Source: a bacterium CG_4_9_14_3_um_filter_65_15 (GTDB lineage: Bacteria > Krumholzibacteriota > Krumholzibacteriia > LZORAL124-64-63). Taken from it: a DNA stretch of 64,000 bases. The stretch lies in NCBI GenBank assembly GCA_002790835.1, contig PFVX01000014.1:18800-82799 (forward strand), in the 5' to 3' direction. The notes under the pieces were generated by a model. That model saw nothing but the letters and a program-made list of their open reading frames with translations. It was not told where the DNA came from and did not search any database. Every line of letters starts with the position of its first letter. The stretch's first letter is position 1. Positions 42,332 through 51,479 of this stretch are shown here, in pieces. Made by a program: the position numbers and the translations under genes.

Positions 42332-44523
42332 CACGTTCCTCCCAGGCCCAACATCGTGCCCCCGTGAAACGCGATGAAGGTGACGACCCACGCCAGAAGA
42401 GTCAGCCCCAGATTCTGGGCAATCGCCCATTTCAGCGACCCGGTTTCCTGGCGGGTGATGGCGAAGGTGGCGATGCACGGCGTGCTGATCAGGGTGAAGA
42501 GCATGATGCAGAAGCCCACCAGGGGCGCATAGCGTTCGCGCAGACGATGGCGCAGCACGTCGGATGTCTCATCCACCTCGCCCACCGCGAAGACGATACC
42601 CATCTGGGCCACGAAGACTTCCTTGGCCGCCACCGCGCCCACCAGGGCGGTGCCGATGCGCCAATCGAAGCCCAGCGGTCGCAACACGGTCTCCAGCACG
42701 CGACCCACCCGGCCGGCGATGCTGTAGCTCAACTCGGCCGACTGGATCTGGGCCGGATCCTGAAGCTGGCTGAATTGCGTTTCCGAACTGATGGTCGTCT
42801 TGTCGAATCCCGCCGGCACCACGTAGTCCGCGGGGGGCTTGGGGTAGACGGTCAAGAACCACAGGATGATCGCCGCGCCCAGGATCACCGTGCCGGCTTT
42901 CTTCACGTACAGCCAGGCCCGCGTCCACATCTGCACCAGCAGGCTGTCCACCGTCGGCAGGCGATAGGGCGGCAGCTCCATGACGAAGGGGGTGTTCTCG
43001 CCCTTGAACAGGGTCGCCCGCAGCAGGCGCGCGCCCACCAGGGCCAGCACGATGCCCGTCACGTAGATGATCCAGAGCACCGGACCCTGCAGGTGCGAGG
43101 GGAAGAAGGCGGGGATCATCAGCGCGTAGATGGGAAGCCGGGCGCCGCAGCTCATCAGCGGCAACACCATGATGGTGATCAGCCGGTCGCGGCGCGACTC
43201 GAGGGTGCGGGTGGCCATGATCGCGGGCACCGTGCACCCGAAGCCGATCAACAGCGGGATGAAGCTCTTGCCGTGCAGTCCGACCTTGCTCATGAATCGG
43301 TCCATGACGAAGGCCGCACGGGCCATGTAACCGGTGCCCTCGAGAACGGCGATGGCCAGGAACAGCAGCACGATATTGGGCACGAACACAACCACCCCGC
43401 CCACTCCGCCGATGACTCCGTCCACCAGCAGGGAGCGCAGGGGGCTCGTGCCGCCGGCCGGCCACAGGCCGCTGATCAGCCCGCCGAGGGCCGTAAAGCC
43501 GCGGTCGAGGAGATCCATGACCGGGTTGCCCAACCCGAAGGTCAGCGTGAACACCCCGTACATCAGGCCCAGGAAAATGGGCACGCCCCACACCGGGTGC
43601 ATGGTCCAGCGATCGATGCGGTCGCTGACGCTCGGCCCGTCCTGCTTGTCCCGCCGCAGGACGCCGTCGCACAGCTTGGTGATGAACTCGTACCGGCTCG
43701 CCGCCAGGACGGTGTCCGTCGCCCCCTTGTCGGCCTGACCGGCGAACTCCTCGGCGATGTGCAGGATTTCCCGGCGAACCTCGGGATCGGGGATCTCCTC
43801 CAGCACGGCGTTGTCCCGCTCCAGCAGCTTGATGGTCCGCCAACGGGCCGATTCTCCCGTCGGCAACAGCGCGGCGATGCGCTTCAGGTGGCGCTCGGCC
43901 ACCGGCCCGTAATCCGGCCGCAGCCCACCGGAGTGGGTGGAGAGATGGGCCAAGGCTTCGGTCGCCGGCCCCGCCTCCCGGCACAGGTCCGCCGGACCCG
44001 GGAGCGAAGTCCCGCTGATGGCCACCTCGGTGACGGCCTCGATCAGGTCTTCCAGGCCCTGTCCCTTGTTCCCCACCGCCGCCACGACGGGCACGCCCAG
44101 GCGGCGCGCCAGCAGGTGGGTGTCGATGCGGTGCCCGCTGTCACGGGCCACGTCCGACATGTTCAACACCAGCACCACCGGTAGCCCGATTTCCAGCAGC
44201 TCGGTGGTCAAAAAGAGATTGCGCTCCAGATTGGAGGCATCGACCACGTCCACGACCACGTCGGGCCGATGGTTGAGCAGAAAATCGCGCGCCACCAGTT
44301 CCTCGTCGGAAAAGGCGGTCAGGCTGTAGGTGCCCGGCAGGTCGTAGAGCTTGAGACGCCAATCACCGCGACGGACCGACCCCTCTTTCCATTCCACCGT
44401 CACCCCGGGATAATTGCCCACGTGTTGGCGGGCGCCGGTCAGGCGGTTGAAAATGGTCGTCTTGCCGGAGTTGGGGTTTCCGGCTACGGCCACGGTGATC
44501 GTTTTTTCCAGGGTGTCGGTCAC
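42331..44523 (-). CDS. feoB: Ferrous iron transporter FeoB
   Basis: The 730-residue protein has an N-terminal GTPase domain (G1 GNPNSGKTT, G3 DLPGTYSL, G4 NMSD) and a C-terminal polytopic membrane domain with two gate-like regions. Length and order are normal for FeoB. It imports Fe(II) across the inner membrane. It overlaps feoA by ATGA and is followed by the FeoB-associated peptide, forming an operon with the DtxR-type regulator. Such iron demand fits the many haem proteins nearby. Confidence 0.96.
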   Translation of the reverse strand: MTDTLEKTITVAVAGNPNSGKTTIFNRLTGARQHVGNYPGVTVEWKEGSVRRGDWRLKLYDLPGTYSLTAFSDEELVARDFLLNHRPDVVVDVVDASNLERNLFLTTELLEIGLPVVLVLNMSDVARDSGHRIDTHLLARRLGVPVVAAVGNKGQGLEDLIEAVTEVAISGTSLPGPADLCREAGPATEALAHLSTHSGGLRPDYGPVAERHLKRIAALLPTGESARWRTIKLLERDNAVLEEIPDPEVRREILHIAEEFAGQADKGATDTVLAASRYEFITKLCDGVLRRDKQDGPSVSDRIDRWTMHPVWGVPIFLGLMYGVFTLTFGLGNPVMDLLDRGFTALGGLISGLWPAGGTSPLRSLLVDGVIGGVGGVVVFVPNIVLLFLAIAVLEGTGYMARAAFVMDRFMSKVGLHGKSFIPLLIGFGCTVPAIMATRTLESRRDRLITIMVLPLMSCGARLPIYALMIPAFFPSHLQGPVLWIIYVTGIVLALVGARLLRATLFKGENTPFVMELPPYRLPTVDSLLVQMWTRAWLYVKKAGTVILGAAIILWFLTVYPKPPADYVVPAGFDKTTISSETQFSQLQDPAQIQSAELSYSIAGRVGRVLETVLRPLGFDWRIGTALVGAVAAKEVFVAQMGIVFAVGEVDETSDVLRHRLRERYAPLVGFCIMLFTLISTPCIATFAITRQETGSLKWAIAQNLGLTLLAWVVTFIAFHGGTMLGLGGT

Positions 44524-44750
44524 GGTTGTCCCAATTCCACTTCGATGCGTGAAGCCATGCCCCGTCCAATCACCACACGGCTGCCCTTGACCGCGATCAC
44601 AAAGGGACCGTGGCCCGAATTGCGGATCACTTCCAGCTCCGTACCCGGCAACAGGCCCAGCGCCGCGAGCCGGCCCCGCAGTTCATGCCCGCCGTCGATG
44701 GCTTTCAGGACGGTGCGCGCCCCTTCCTGCACTTGGCTCAACGGCATCAT
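44520..44750 (-). CDS. feoA: FeoA SH3-like accessory protein
   Basis: The 76-residue protein has the FeoA pattern: GHELRGRLAALGLLPGTELE, then a beta-barrel with GPFVIAVKGSRVVIGRG. GGAGGAG lies just upstream of tandem ATGs. FeoA binds the FeoB complex and supports its activity. It overlaps both the regulator (ATGA) and feoB (ATGA). Confidence 0.92.
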   Translation of the reverse strand: MMPLSQVQEGARTVLKAIDGGHELRGRLAALGLLPGTELEVIRNSGHGPFVIAVKGSRVVIGRGMASRIEVELGQP

Positions 44751-45280
44751 TTCTCCTCCATCGGCGGCGCGGCCGGCAAATCCAGTTCCAGTCCCGATCC
44801 GCAGGTGTCGCGGCCACAGGTCCGTCCGCCGGATGCGACCTCGCGGTCGCAGAAAAAGCCCACCTGGTCGTCCCAGCGGACATCGGCGAGGGGACATTGT
44901 TCGAAATATTCCACGAACTTGACCAGGCGATCGATGATCTCGCCGCTGACGTTGTGCTCCATGCGGCAGGCGCCCTCGTCGGCCGCATCCTCGGGCAGCC
45001 CCAGCACCTGGGTCAAAAACGCCTTCATGGTGGTGTGGCGCTTGACCACGTCCCGAGCCAGGCGGCGTCCGGGATCGGTCAGGGTGATCACGTCGTAGGG
45101 GGCGTAGTTGACGAGGTGGCGCTCGGACAAGGCCCGCAGCGCCTGCGTCACCGAGGAGTTCTGCACACCCAAGGCCTGCACAAGATCCTTGGCGCGGGCG
45201 GCACCCTTGGCGTTTTCGGTGTGGTAGATCGCCTCGAGATAATCCTCGAGACTCGAACTGATCTGGGAATCCCTGGTCAT
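44747..45280 (-). CDS. DtxR/MntR-family metal-dependent regulator
   Basis: The 177-residue protein has an N-terminal winged helix (SSVTQALRALSERHLVNY) and the DtxR dimerisation domain with metal-ligand-type residues (ACRMEHNVSGEIIDRLVKFVE read in two parts). An unusual C-terminal Cys cluster (CDREVASGGRTCGRDTC) may add a metal or redox site. As first gene of the feo operon it is probably the Fe(II)-responsive repressor of feoAB and itself. A candidate operator is at 45332. Confidence 0.9.
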   Translation of the reverse strand: MTRDSQISSSLEDYLEAIYHTENAKGAARAKDLVQALGVQNSSVTQALRALSERHLVNYAPYDVITLTDPGRRLARDVVKRHTTMKAFLTQVLGLPEDAADEGACRMEHNVSGEIIDRLVKFVEYFEQCPLADVRWDDQVGFFCDREVASGGRTCGRDTCGSGLELDLPAAPPMEEK

Positions 45281-45331
45281 GGGTTACCTCCTGGCCCCAA
45301 TTTAACCCGGATTTCCATTTGGACAAAAAAA

Positions 45332-45347
45332 TTTTGTCTTAACTAAA
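45332..45347. promoter_or_regulatory. Candidate DtxR-type operator of the feo operon
   Basis: TTTTGTCTTAACTAAA is an imperfect palindrome (TTTaGT and ACaAAA half sites on the minus strand) in a short AT-rich promoter about 52 bases before the regulator start. Its layout resembles DtxR/IdeR boxes. Confidence 0.5.
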
Positions 45348-45371
45348 TTTACATATCGAGATTCATTTGCA

Positions 45372-46496
45372 TCAATGTGCGGCGGGGCCGGGAAGTTCGC
45401 AGGCAGCAGCCAGTTCCCGGGCAGCCAGCGCGTTGCCGCGGGCGTTCCAATGGGTGTCGCAGGGCAGGTAGAGCCGGGCCGCGGGCCGATGCTCCCGTCG
45501 CATCACGGGTAACAGGTCCAGCACCTTCACCTCGCGATCGGCGGCCCACGCGCGCAGGCGCCGCTGCGGCAGATCGAAATCGTAGTCCTCGGGCTCGAGG
45601 GACAGGCCAGCAAGGATCCGGTCCCGCACACGGGGATCGACCTGCTCCTCCGCCGGGATCAGCACCACCAGCAGGGGCACGCCGGCCCGATGGCAATCGA
45701 TGACCATGCGGTCGAGGTAGCCGGTGGTCTCATCCCATAGCTTTTCCAGCTGCGGCGACGGCAACGAGCGGTACACGGGCAGGTTGTGCCCGACCATCGC
45801 GAGATAGAGGTCGTCGCAAAGGGTGGTGTCGCTCACGGCACGGGCCTCGTCGCCCCGCACCCGATCCTTCAACCGGCGATAGACCATGGACTCGGTCATC
45901 TGGAACAGCCGCGACTTGCGCAGCAGATTCAGCCACCCGATGGGGCTGTGCGGAAAGTACATGCGACCGGCGATGACTTCGCCCCGCACCGGGATGCCGC
46001 TGATGTCGTTACCCACGAAGATGTTCAGCACCACCAGGTCCGGGTCCAGGCCCAGGCCGAAGTTCTCCAGCAGCGCGGCCTCGTTTTCGGGGCTGTAGCC
46101 CGGCGCACCGAGCAGCAGCACTTCGGTGGAATCGTCGGGGGCCGCGGCGTTGAGCAACCGCTCGGAGATCCGCAGGAAGTTGTCGGCCAGCGGAACCGCG
46201 CCGTACACGAAGCTGTCGCCCACACCCAGGATGCGGCGCACCCCCGCAGGCTTGACCGGGGGATGGTCGCGGTCGCGAAACCCGTCGCGGTTGATGTGCC
46301 GGTCGTCGTTCTGCGGGAATTCCCCCGGCGCACTCGGGCGCAGGCGAAATCCGCACTCCGGGTCGCGGATCCACGCCGTGCCCTGCGGCGTGCGAAGATG
46401 GGGCAGGATCAGGCGCGCGGCGATTTCCCCGAACCCCAGGGCCAGCACCGTGGCCGTCAGGGTCAGCAATAGGCGTCCACGCAGGTTCCGGTTCAC
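45372..46496 (-). CDS. Membrane-anchored SGNH/GDSL hydrolase
   Basis: The 374-residue protein has one N-terminal transmembrane helix and a periplasmic SGNH hydrolase domain: block I GVGDSFVYG, Gly block APGYSPENE, Asn block FVGND, and C-terminal DTHWNARG carrying the catalytic Asp and His. The DTHWN ending resembles AlgX/AlgJ-like acetyltransferases that modify polysaccharides, but esterase activity is equally possible. It is the last gene of the TonB-type operon and overlaps the TPR gene by ATGA. Confidence 0.8.
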   Translation of the reverse strand: MNRNLRGRLLLTLTATVLALGFGEIAARLILPHLRTPQGTAWIRDPECGFRLRPSAPGEFPQNDDRHINRDGFRDRDHPPVKPAGVRRILGVGDSFVYGAVPLADNFLRISERLLNAAAPDDSTEVLLLGAPGYSPENEAALLENFGLGLDPDLVVLNIFVGNDISGIPVRGEVIAGRMYFPHSPIGWLNLLRKSRLFQMTESMVYRRLKDRVRGDEARAVSDTTLCDDLYLAMVGHNLPVYRSLPSPQLEKLWDETTGYLDRMVIDCHRAGVPLLVVLIPAEEQVDPRVRDRILAGLSLEPEDYDFDLPQRRLRAWAADREVKVLDLLPVMRREHRPAARLYLPCDTHWNARGNALAARELAAACELPGPAAH

Positions 46497-47644
46497 GGCG
46501 CCCCCAGCGACTGCAGCAGGCGCCCGGCTTCATCGGCCTGGTCGGGATGCGCCAGGGCCTTGCGCCAGCTGTCGCGGGCCAGCTCGGTTCGGTCCAGGTC
46601 CAAGGCGGCATACCCCAGCAGCAGGTAGCCCCGCCCGAAGCCGGGATCGGCGGCCAGTTCGGCCTGCAGGACCGCGCGGGCCTCGCCCGGCCGATGGGCC
46701 TCGAGCCAGGCGGCCGCCAATCGCTCCACACTTGCGCGGCGGCGGCGGATGTCCGTCGAGTCGGCTTCCACCGCCCGGGGTTCACCCTCCAGGGCTCGCC
46801 GATAGCATCGAGCGGCCTGCAGGGGCACCCCGCAGGCGGCGTACAGATCGCCGAGCTGCCGCAGGCGCACCCGCACCAGAGGTTGCAGGTAATCGACGAT
46901 GGTCAGGGCCACGACGGCTCCCCGGTAGTCCCGGCGGGCCGCGGCGTGGCGGGCCGCCAGATCCCACGCATCGGGCTCGGCGGCGAAATCCTCCACCAGA
47001 TGATCCAGCAGAGGAGTGGCCCGACCCGGTGCGGCGCACTCCAGATCCGCGGCCACCAGGGCCCGGTACCATTCCAGCTCGGCCACGTCCCGATGATCCT
47101 GCAACAACCCCGCCAGGACCGTCACCGCTTCGTCCGGTCGATCGGCCAGCAGCAGGCAGACTCCGCGATAATGCAACAGGGCGGTAGGCGCATCGGGGCT
47201 CAATTCGTAACCGCGGCCGAAGGCCTCGGCCGCCAGGGCGTATTCCTCGCGGGAGTAGGCCAGTTCGCCCAGCTTGAGCCAGGCCCGCGCAAAACGCGGT
47301 TCCAGGTCCACCGCGCGGCGCAGGTCGACCCAGGCGGAATCGGGCTGGTCCAGGTACAGCCGGGCCTCGGCTCGCGTGAATCGCAGCAGGGGGTGGTCGT
47401 GATCGGGGGTCCCCTTCAGCCAGTCCGACACGGCGTCCACCGCGCCGGCGGGATCGTCATTATCCAGACGGGTGCGGGCGCGATACAGGACCTGCTGCGC
47501 GCGGGAAGAAAGGTCGGCTCCGGACTCGATGGTTTGCTGCACCGCGGCGCGCTCGGGCGTTGCGGCCGCGTGCGCCCCGGTCGCCAAACTGCCCAAAGCC
47601 AAGCAACTCAATACCAGGGCGAACAACCACGACCGTGTTTTCAT
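46493..47644 (-). CDS. Secreted TPR-repeat protein of the TonB operon
   Basis: The 383-residue protein has a signal peptide ending AHA and tandem TPR-like helical repeats throughout (for example RFARAWLKLGELAYSREEYA). In Vibrio-type TonB2 operons a TPR protein follows tonB2, and this gene has the same position. It overlaps tonB and the SGNH gene by four bases each. It probably scaffolds the energising complex in the periplasm. Confidence 0.8.
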   Translation of the reverse strand: MKTRSWLFALVLSCLALGSLATGAHAAATPERAAVQQTIESGADLSSRAQQVLYRARTRLDNDDPAGAVDAVSDWLKGTPDHDHPLLRFTRAEARLYLDQPDSAWVDLRRAVDLEPRFARAWLKLGELAYSREEYALAAEAFGRGYELSPDAPTALLHYRGVCLLLADRPDEAVTVLAGLLQDHRDVAELEWYRALVAADLECAAPGRATPLLDHLVEDFAAEPDAWDLAARHAAARRDYRGAVVALTIVDYLQPLVRVRLRQLGDLYAACGVPLQAARCYRRALEGEPRAVEADSTDIRRRRASVERLAAAWLEAHRPGEARAVLQAELAADPGFGRGYLLLGYAALDLDRTELARDSWRKALAHPDQADEAGRLLQSLGAP

Positions 47645-48273
47645 CGTGTGCCCGCCATGGTGAAAACCACCCGAGTCACGACCCATGAGGGGACCGGACG
47701 ACCCTCGATGCGACCCGCCGCAAACTTCCAGTTCGGCACGGCCTTGAGGGCGGCATCATCGAACACACCCGGCGGATCCGATTGCAGAACCTGAACCGAA
47801 CTCACCAACCCGTCGGCATCCACCAGGAGTTTCACCTCGACGTAGCCATCCACGCCGCGTTGCTGCTCCTTGAAGGGGTATTGCGGCTTGGTGCGGACCA
47901 GGGCGCGGGGCGGCTCGTCGAGATCGGCCCCGTTGAAGACGAAATCCCCCAGCGGAGGCTCGTCCCGCCACAGGGAGGGATCCAGCTGTACCTTCACGCT
48001 GCCCAGGTCGGGGCCCGCCAGACGCGGCAGGTCCGGCACCGGGGAGAATTCCGGGCGCGGCCGGGTTTCCTGCGGTGGCGGTGGAGTGGGTGTGGATTCG
48101 GATTCGACGCGGTCGGGGCGATCGAGGGTGGTCAGGGTCACCGGTAGCGGGTCGAATTTGGGCACGGAGACGGGACGGTCGCCCGCCAGCAGCGCCGCGC
48201 CGACGATCAACAGGAGATTCAGCACCACGGCGGCCACCAGCGCGGGAATGAGCTTCCAGCGACCCCCGGTCAC
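47641..48273 (-). CDS. tonB: TonB energy transducer
   Basis: The 210-residue protein begins with a GTG. It has an N-terminal transmembrane helix, a Pro-rich spacer (ESTPTPPPPQETRPRPEF) and a C-terminal TonB domain (GYVEVKLLVDADGLVSSV, then ALKAVPNWKF). The short length is typical of TonB2-type proteins. It transmits inner-membrane proton-motive energy to outer-membrane receptors. The operon provides ExbB, ExbD and a TtpC-like protein. No TonB-dependent receptor is in the window. Confidence 0.92.
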   Translation of the reverse strand: MTGGRWKLIPALVAAVVLNLLLIVGAALLAGDRPVSVPKFDPLPVTLTTLDRPDRVESESTPTPPPPQETRPRPEFSPVPDLPRLAGPDLGSVKVQLDPSLWRDEPPLGDFVFNGADLDEPPRALVRTKPQYPFKEQQRGVDGYVEVKLLVDADGLVSSVQVLQSDPPGVFDDAALKAVPNWKFAAGRIEGRPVPSWVVTRVVFTMAGTR

Positions 48274-48686
48274 GACTCGGCCTCACGGATGGCCGCCAGG
48301 CTCACCGACTGCGCGCCCGCCAGACGGCACTGGTCCATGGCCTTGATCACCACGCCGGTGTTGCTGTTCTTGTCCGCCACCACAACCACGCCGGCTTCGG
48401 GGTCCTCCGCCAGGGCGCGCTCGACCAGGCCGCGCACGCTGCGCACGTCGACGCGCCGTCCCTCGAAGTACACGTGACCCTCGGCGCTGACCCCCAGCAT
48501 GATGGTGGCGTGCTCGACGACCTCGGCCGTATCGGCCTGGGAGCGTTGCACCTCGATGCCCGTCTCGCGCACGAAGCTGGTGGTGACCACGAAGAAGATC
48601 AGCAGCAGGAACACCATGTCGATCAGCGGCCCCATGTTGATGGAGACTTCGCTGCCGCCGCGCAGGCTCTTGCGGACGTCGATCAT
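48270..48686 (-). CDS. exbD: ExbD-like proton channel subunit
   Basis: The 138-residue protein has one N-terminal transmembrane helix containing the essential Asp (MGPLIDMVFLLLIFF) and a periplasmic domain typical of ExbD/TolR. It overlaps exbB upstream and tonB downstream by four bases. Together with ExbB it harvests proton-motive force for TonB. Confidence 0.94.
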   Translation of the reverse strand: MIDVRKSLRGGSEVSINMGPLIDMVFLLLIFFVVTTSFVRETGIEVQRSQADTAEVVEHATIMLGVSAEGHVYFEGRRVDVRSVRGLVERALAEDPEAGVVVVADKNSNTGVVIKAMDQCRLAGAQSVSLAAIREAES

Positions 48687-49246
48687 GTCGCCTCCCCCTG
48701 GCCGACCAGCTGCCGCGCCCGGGCGGCGGCGGCCTCGTCCACGGAATTCTGCAGGCGGCGGGCCAGTTCGCGCAGGCGCCCGCCCATAAACAGCCCGGGA
48801 ATGGCCACCAGCAGGCCCGTCTGTGTGGTGATCAGCGCCACCGAAATACCCCCGGCCAGGCCGCGGGCGTTGCCGGTGCCGAACATCGCCAGCACGTCGA
48901 AGGTCTGGATCATCCCCAGCACCGTGCCCAGCAGGCCCAGCAACGGGGCCACCGCCGCCAGCACCGTGATGGCCGCCAACCGGATCTCCAGGCTGCGGCG
49001 CAGGTGCAGGGCGCACTCGCCGAGAATTTCCCGATCCAGATCCTCCCGCCCGGGAATGCCCGCCCGGCGGTCGGCGAACAGGGCGTCCAGCCGCGCGGCG
49101 GGACCGCCCCCGCGTCGCCAGGCGGTGAACTCGCGCCAGCGGTCCAGGACCAGGGTCCACATCACCACCGACACGGCCAGCAGGGGGATCATGATCCATC
49201 CGCCCTGGGCCAGGTAACTGCGGACCTGCCACAGGACCACGGTCAC
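48683..49246 (-). CDS. exbB: ExbB-like proton channel subunit
   Basis: The 187-residue protein has the MotA/TolQ/ExbB layout: one N-terminal helix, a cytoplasmic loop, then two helices with VAPLLGLLGTVLGMIQTF and ISVALITTQTGLLVAIPGL. It is short as in ExbB2 proteins. Four-base overlaps tie it to the TtpC-like gene and exbD. Confidence 0.94.
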   Translation of the reverse strand: MTVVLWQVRSYLAQGGWIMIPLLAVSVVMWTLVLDRWREFTAWRRGGGPAARLDALFADRRAGIPGREDLDREILGECALHLRRSLEIRLAAITVLAAVAPLLGLLGTVLGMIQTFDVLAMFGTGNARGLAGGISVALITTQTGLLVAIPGLFMGGRLRELARRLQNSVDEAAAARARQLVGQGEAT

Positions 49247-50655
49247 CGCCGCACCTCCGTGAGGGCCTGTCGCTTCTGGATGATGTTGGTCAACTGCACG
49301 GCCTTTTCTTCCATCTCGCCGATCAGGTGGTCGGCCCGGCGTGAGATGTAGGCGTGCAAAAGCATGATGGGGATGGCCACGGCCAGGCCCAGCTCGGTGG
49401 TGGTCAAGGCCTCGCTGATGCCGCCGGACATGAGCCGCGGATCCGAGGTGCCGAACAGGGTGATCACGCGGAAGGTATCGATCATGCCGGTCACCGTGCC
49501 CAGCAAGCCCAGCAGCGGGGCCACCGCGCCCAGCACCGCCAGGATGGACACACCCTTCTGGATGCGTGGCAGTTCGTGCAGGATCGCCTCCTGCAGCACC
49601 GTCTCCAGAACGTCCCGGTTCTCCTTGCGCGCCTCCAGCCCGGCGCGGATCACGTGGATCACCGGCCAGCCCCGGCCCGAGTGACGGGCCACGATATCAC
49701 GGCAACCGTCCCAGTCGCCCGCCTCGGCCATCCCGCCGACCTGTCCCATGATGCGGTCGGTGTTGCCGTGGGCCCGGCGCAGAAACACGATGCGCGAAAT
49801 CACGATGACCAGCGCGGCCAGGGCGATCAGCAGGATGGGGTACACCACCGGGCCGCCGGCCCTCAGCTGATCCAAGAGCCCCGCCTTGACGGTGAGCTGG
49901 CGCAGGACGGAGCCGCCGCTGATGTCCACCGGAACCAGGTCGGTTCCTCCGGCCAGGTAGTCATTCAGCTTGCCGCGCACACCGCGGGAGGGCAGGGCCG
50001 CCAGGGCGAAGAGCTGCTCCTTGTCCGGAGACCAGTCCAGGAATGCCGTCTCGCCGCCCGTGGTGTACACCGAGGTGAAACGGCCCACCTGCAGCACGCG
50101 ACCGGCGGTCTCCCGGCCGTCACGACCCACGAAATTCGCATCCCGCAGGGAGACCTGTCCGGACCGGATCATCTCGTCCAGATAGATCCCGGCCATGGTG
50201 GTGATGTCGTCGAGGTCGGGAAAATAGCCCTCGCGCAACAGGCCGCGCACAGCCTCCAGGCGTTCGGGATGCCCGGCGCTCAGGGGCGAGGCCTTGAGCA
50301 CGGACTCCAGATCGCGGGCCGCCACGCGCACATTGCCCGAGATCTCGTTCAGCCCCAGCTCCCGCTTGCCCCAGCGCTCCTCCAGGTCCTGCCGGCGGTC
50401 CCGGCCGGCCTTTTCGCGCTGCTCGAGCCCGGCCCGTTCGGCTTCCAGGTCCGCCTGCCGCTGCTCCATGCGGGTCACCGCGGCCGTCAGGCTGTCCCGG
50501 TCGGCCAGGATGCGCTGTTCGGCCAGGCCGGCCTCGATGCGCGCCGACTGCCGATCCTGCCGGGCCTTGCGGGCGGCCTCACGAATGTCCTGCCCGGACG
50601 CCGGCACCACCTGGGCCAACACGATCATCAGAGCCAGGATCGCCGCGCGCCTCAT
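49243..50655 (-). CDS. TtpC-like protein: periplasmic coiled coil plus ExbB domain
   Basis: The 470-residue protein has a signal peptide, a long Glu/Arg-rich coiled coil (residues 25-110), a periplasmic domain and a C-terminal MotA/TolQ/ExbB domain with VAPLLGLLGTVTGMIDTF. This fusion is the hallmark of TtpC, the extra component required by Vibrio TonB2 systems. It sits between DUF3450 and exbB with four-base overlaps, the same order as in Vibrio. It probably reaches across the periplasm to assist TonB. Confidence 0.87.
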   Translation of the reverse strand: MRRAAILALMIVLAQVVPASGQDIREAARKARQDRQSARIEAGLAEQRILADRDSLTAAVTRMEQRQADLEAERAGLEQREKAGRDRRQDLEERWGKRELGLNEISGNVRVAARDLESVLKASPLSAGHPERLEAVRGLLREGYFPDLDDITTMAGIYLDEMIRSGQVSLRDANFVGRDGRETAGRVLQVGRFTSVYTTGGETAFLDWSPDKEQLFALAALPSRGVRGKLNDYLAGGTDLVPVDISGGSVLRQLTVKAGLLDQLRAGGPVVYPILLIALAALVIVISRIVFLRRAHGNTDRIMGQVGGMAEAGDWDGCRDIVARHSGRGWPVIHVIRAGLEARKENRDVLETVLQEAILHELPRIQKGVSILAVLGAVAPLLGLLGTVTGMIDTFRVITLFGTSDPRLMSGGISEALTTTELGLAVAIPIMLLHAYISRRADHLIGEMEEKAVQLTNIIQKRQALTEVRR

Positions 50656-51452
50656 GGCTTTTCCTCCGGCGACGCCACGCGGCCGGCGGGCAGATCGACC
50701 AATTCCGTGGGCCGGCGCCGCAGGGCCATGTCCATGGCCAGGGCAATGCGGCGGCGGCGGCCGGCATCCTGGGCCACCCAGGCCGACTGGCCGGGATCAT
50801 AAACTCCGCCCTCATCCCGGTCGGGAGTCATCCAGAACAGGGCCACCCGGCCCAGCCGCAGGATGTCCGCATAGATGGGCCCGCCGTCCACGGTGATGCG
50901 GTCCTGGTAGACCTCCACGGTGGAGCCGTATCCCGTTTCGACCTGCAGCGCCTCCAGCAGTCGGCGCAATTTTTCGGCGGCAGCCAGGTCCGGACGCGCA
51001 AGATCCTCGCGCAGGGTCTGCAAGCGGAAGTCGCGCTCCTGCGGCAAGAACGGCAGGCTTTCGCCGACCGACGCGGCGAGTCGCTCCATGATCACCTGCA
51101 ACGTGTCCTGCAGGCTCCCTTCGAGGCGGTCGGCCTCGCGCAGGCGGCGATCCAGTTCCCCCACCCGGGCTTCCACCGCGCCGACCCGCCGGCCCTGCAC
51201 GTCGCAGCGGTCCTCGAGCCAGCCGATGCGGCTCTGGGCCTGCCGGAAGCGGCGCACGAGATCGCCCTTCTCCCGGGCCCAGGCATCCTCCTGCTCCTGG
51301 GTCAAGCCGCGCAGCTCCACGGTCCCGTCCACGGTGTCGCGCACCGCGGATGCCGGCTGAGCCACCACGGCATCGCCCCACGCCGCGGCCATCAGCGCCG
51401 CCAGCATGAAGACCAGAGAGGCTTTCCGCTGGGAGTTTTCGAGGTGTGTCAA
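50652..51452 (-). CDS. DUF3450 periplasmic coiled-coil protein
   Basis: A TTG at 51452 is chosen because GGGAGG lies six bases upstream. The 266-residue protein has a signal peptide ending VVAQ, a central coiled coil and a C-terminal domain with GSTVEVYQDRITVDGG and a Trp/Met strand, typical of DUF3450. Members lie at the head of TonB2-type operons. It overlaps the TtpC-like gene. Probable role: periplasmic partner of TtpC. Confidence 0.82.
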   Translation of the reverse strand: MTHLENSQRKASLVFMLAALMAAAWGDAVVAQPASAVRDTVDGTVELRGLTQEQEDAWAREKGDLVRRFRQAQSRIGWLEDRCDVQGRRVGAVEARVGELDRRLREADRLEGSLQDTLQVIMERLAASVGESLPFLPQERDFRLQTLREDLARPDLAAAEKLRRLLEALQVETGYGSTVEVYQDRITVDGGPIYADILRLGRVALFWMTPDRDEGGVYDPGQSAWVAQDAGRRRRIALAMDMALRRRPTELVDLPAGRVASPEEKP

Positions 51453-51479
51453 AATCAACCTCCCGATGGGCAGGCTGCC

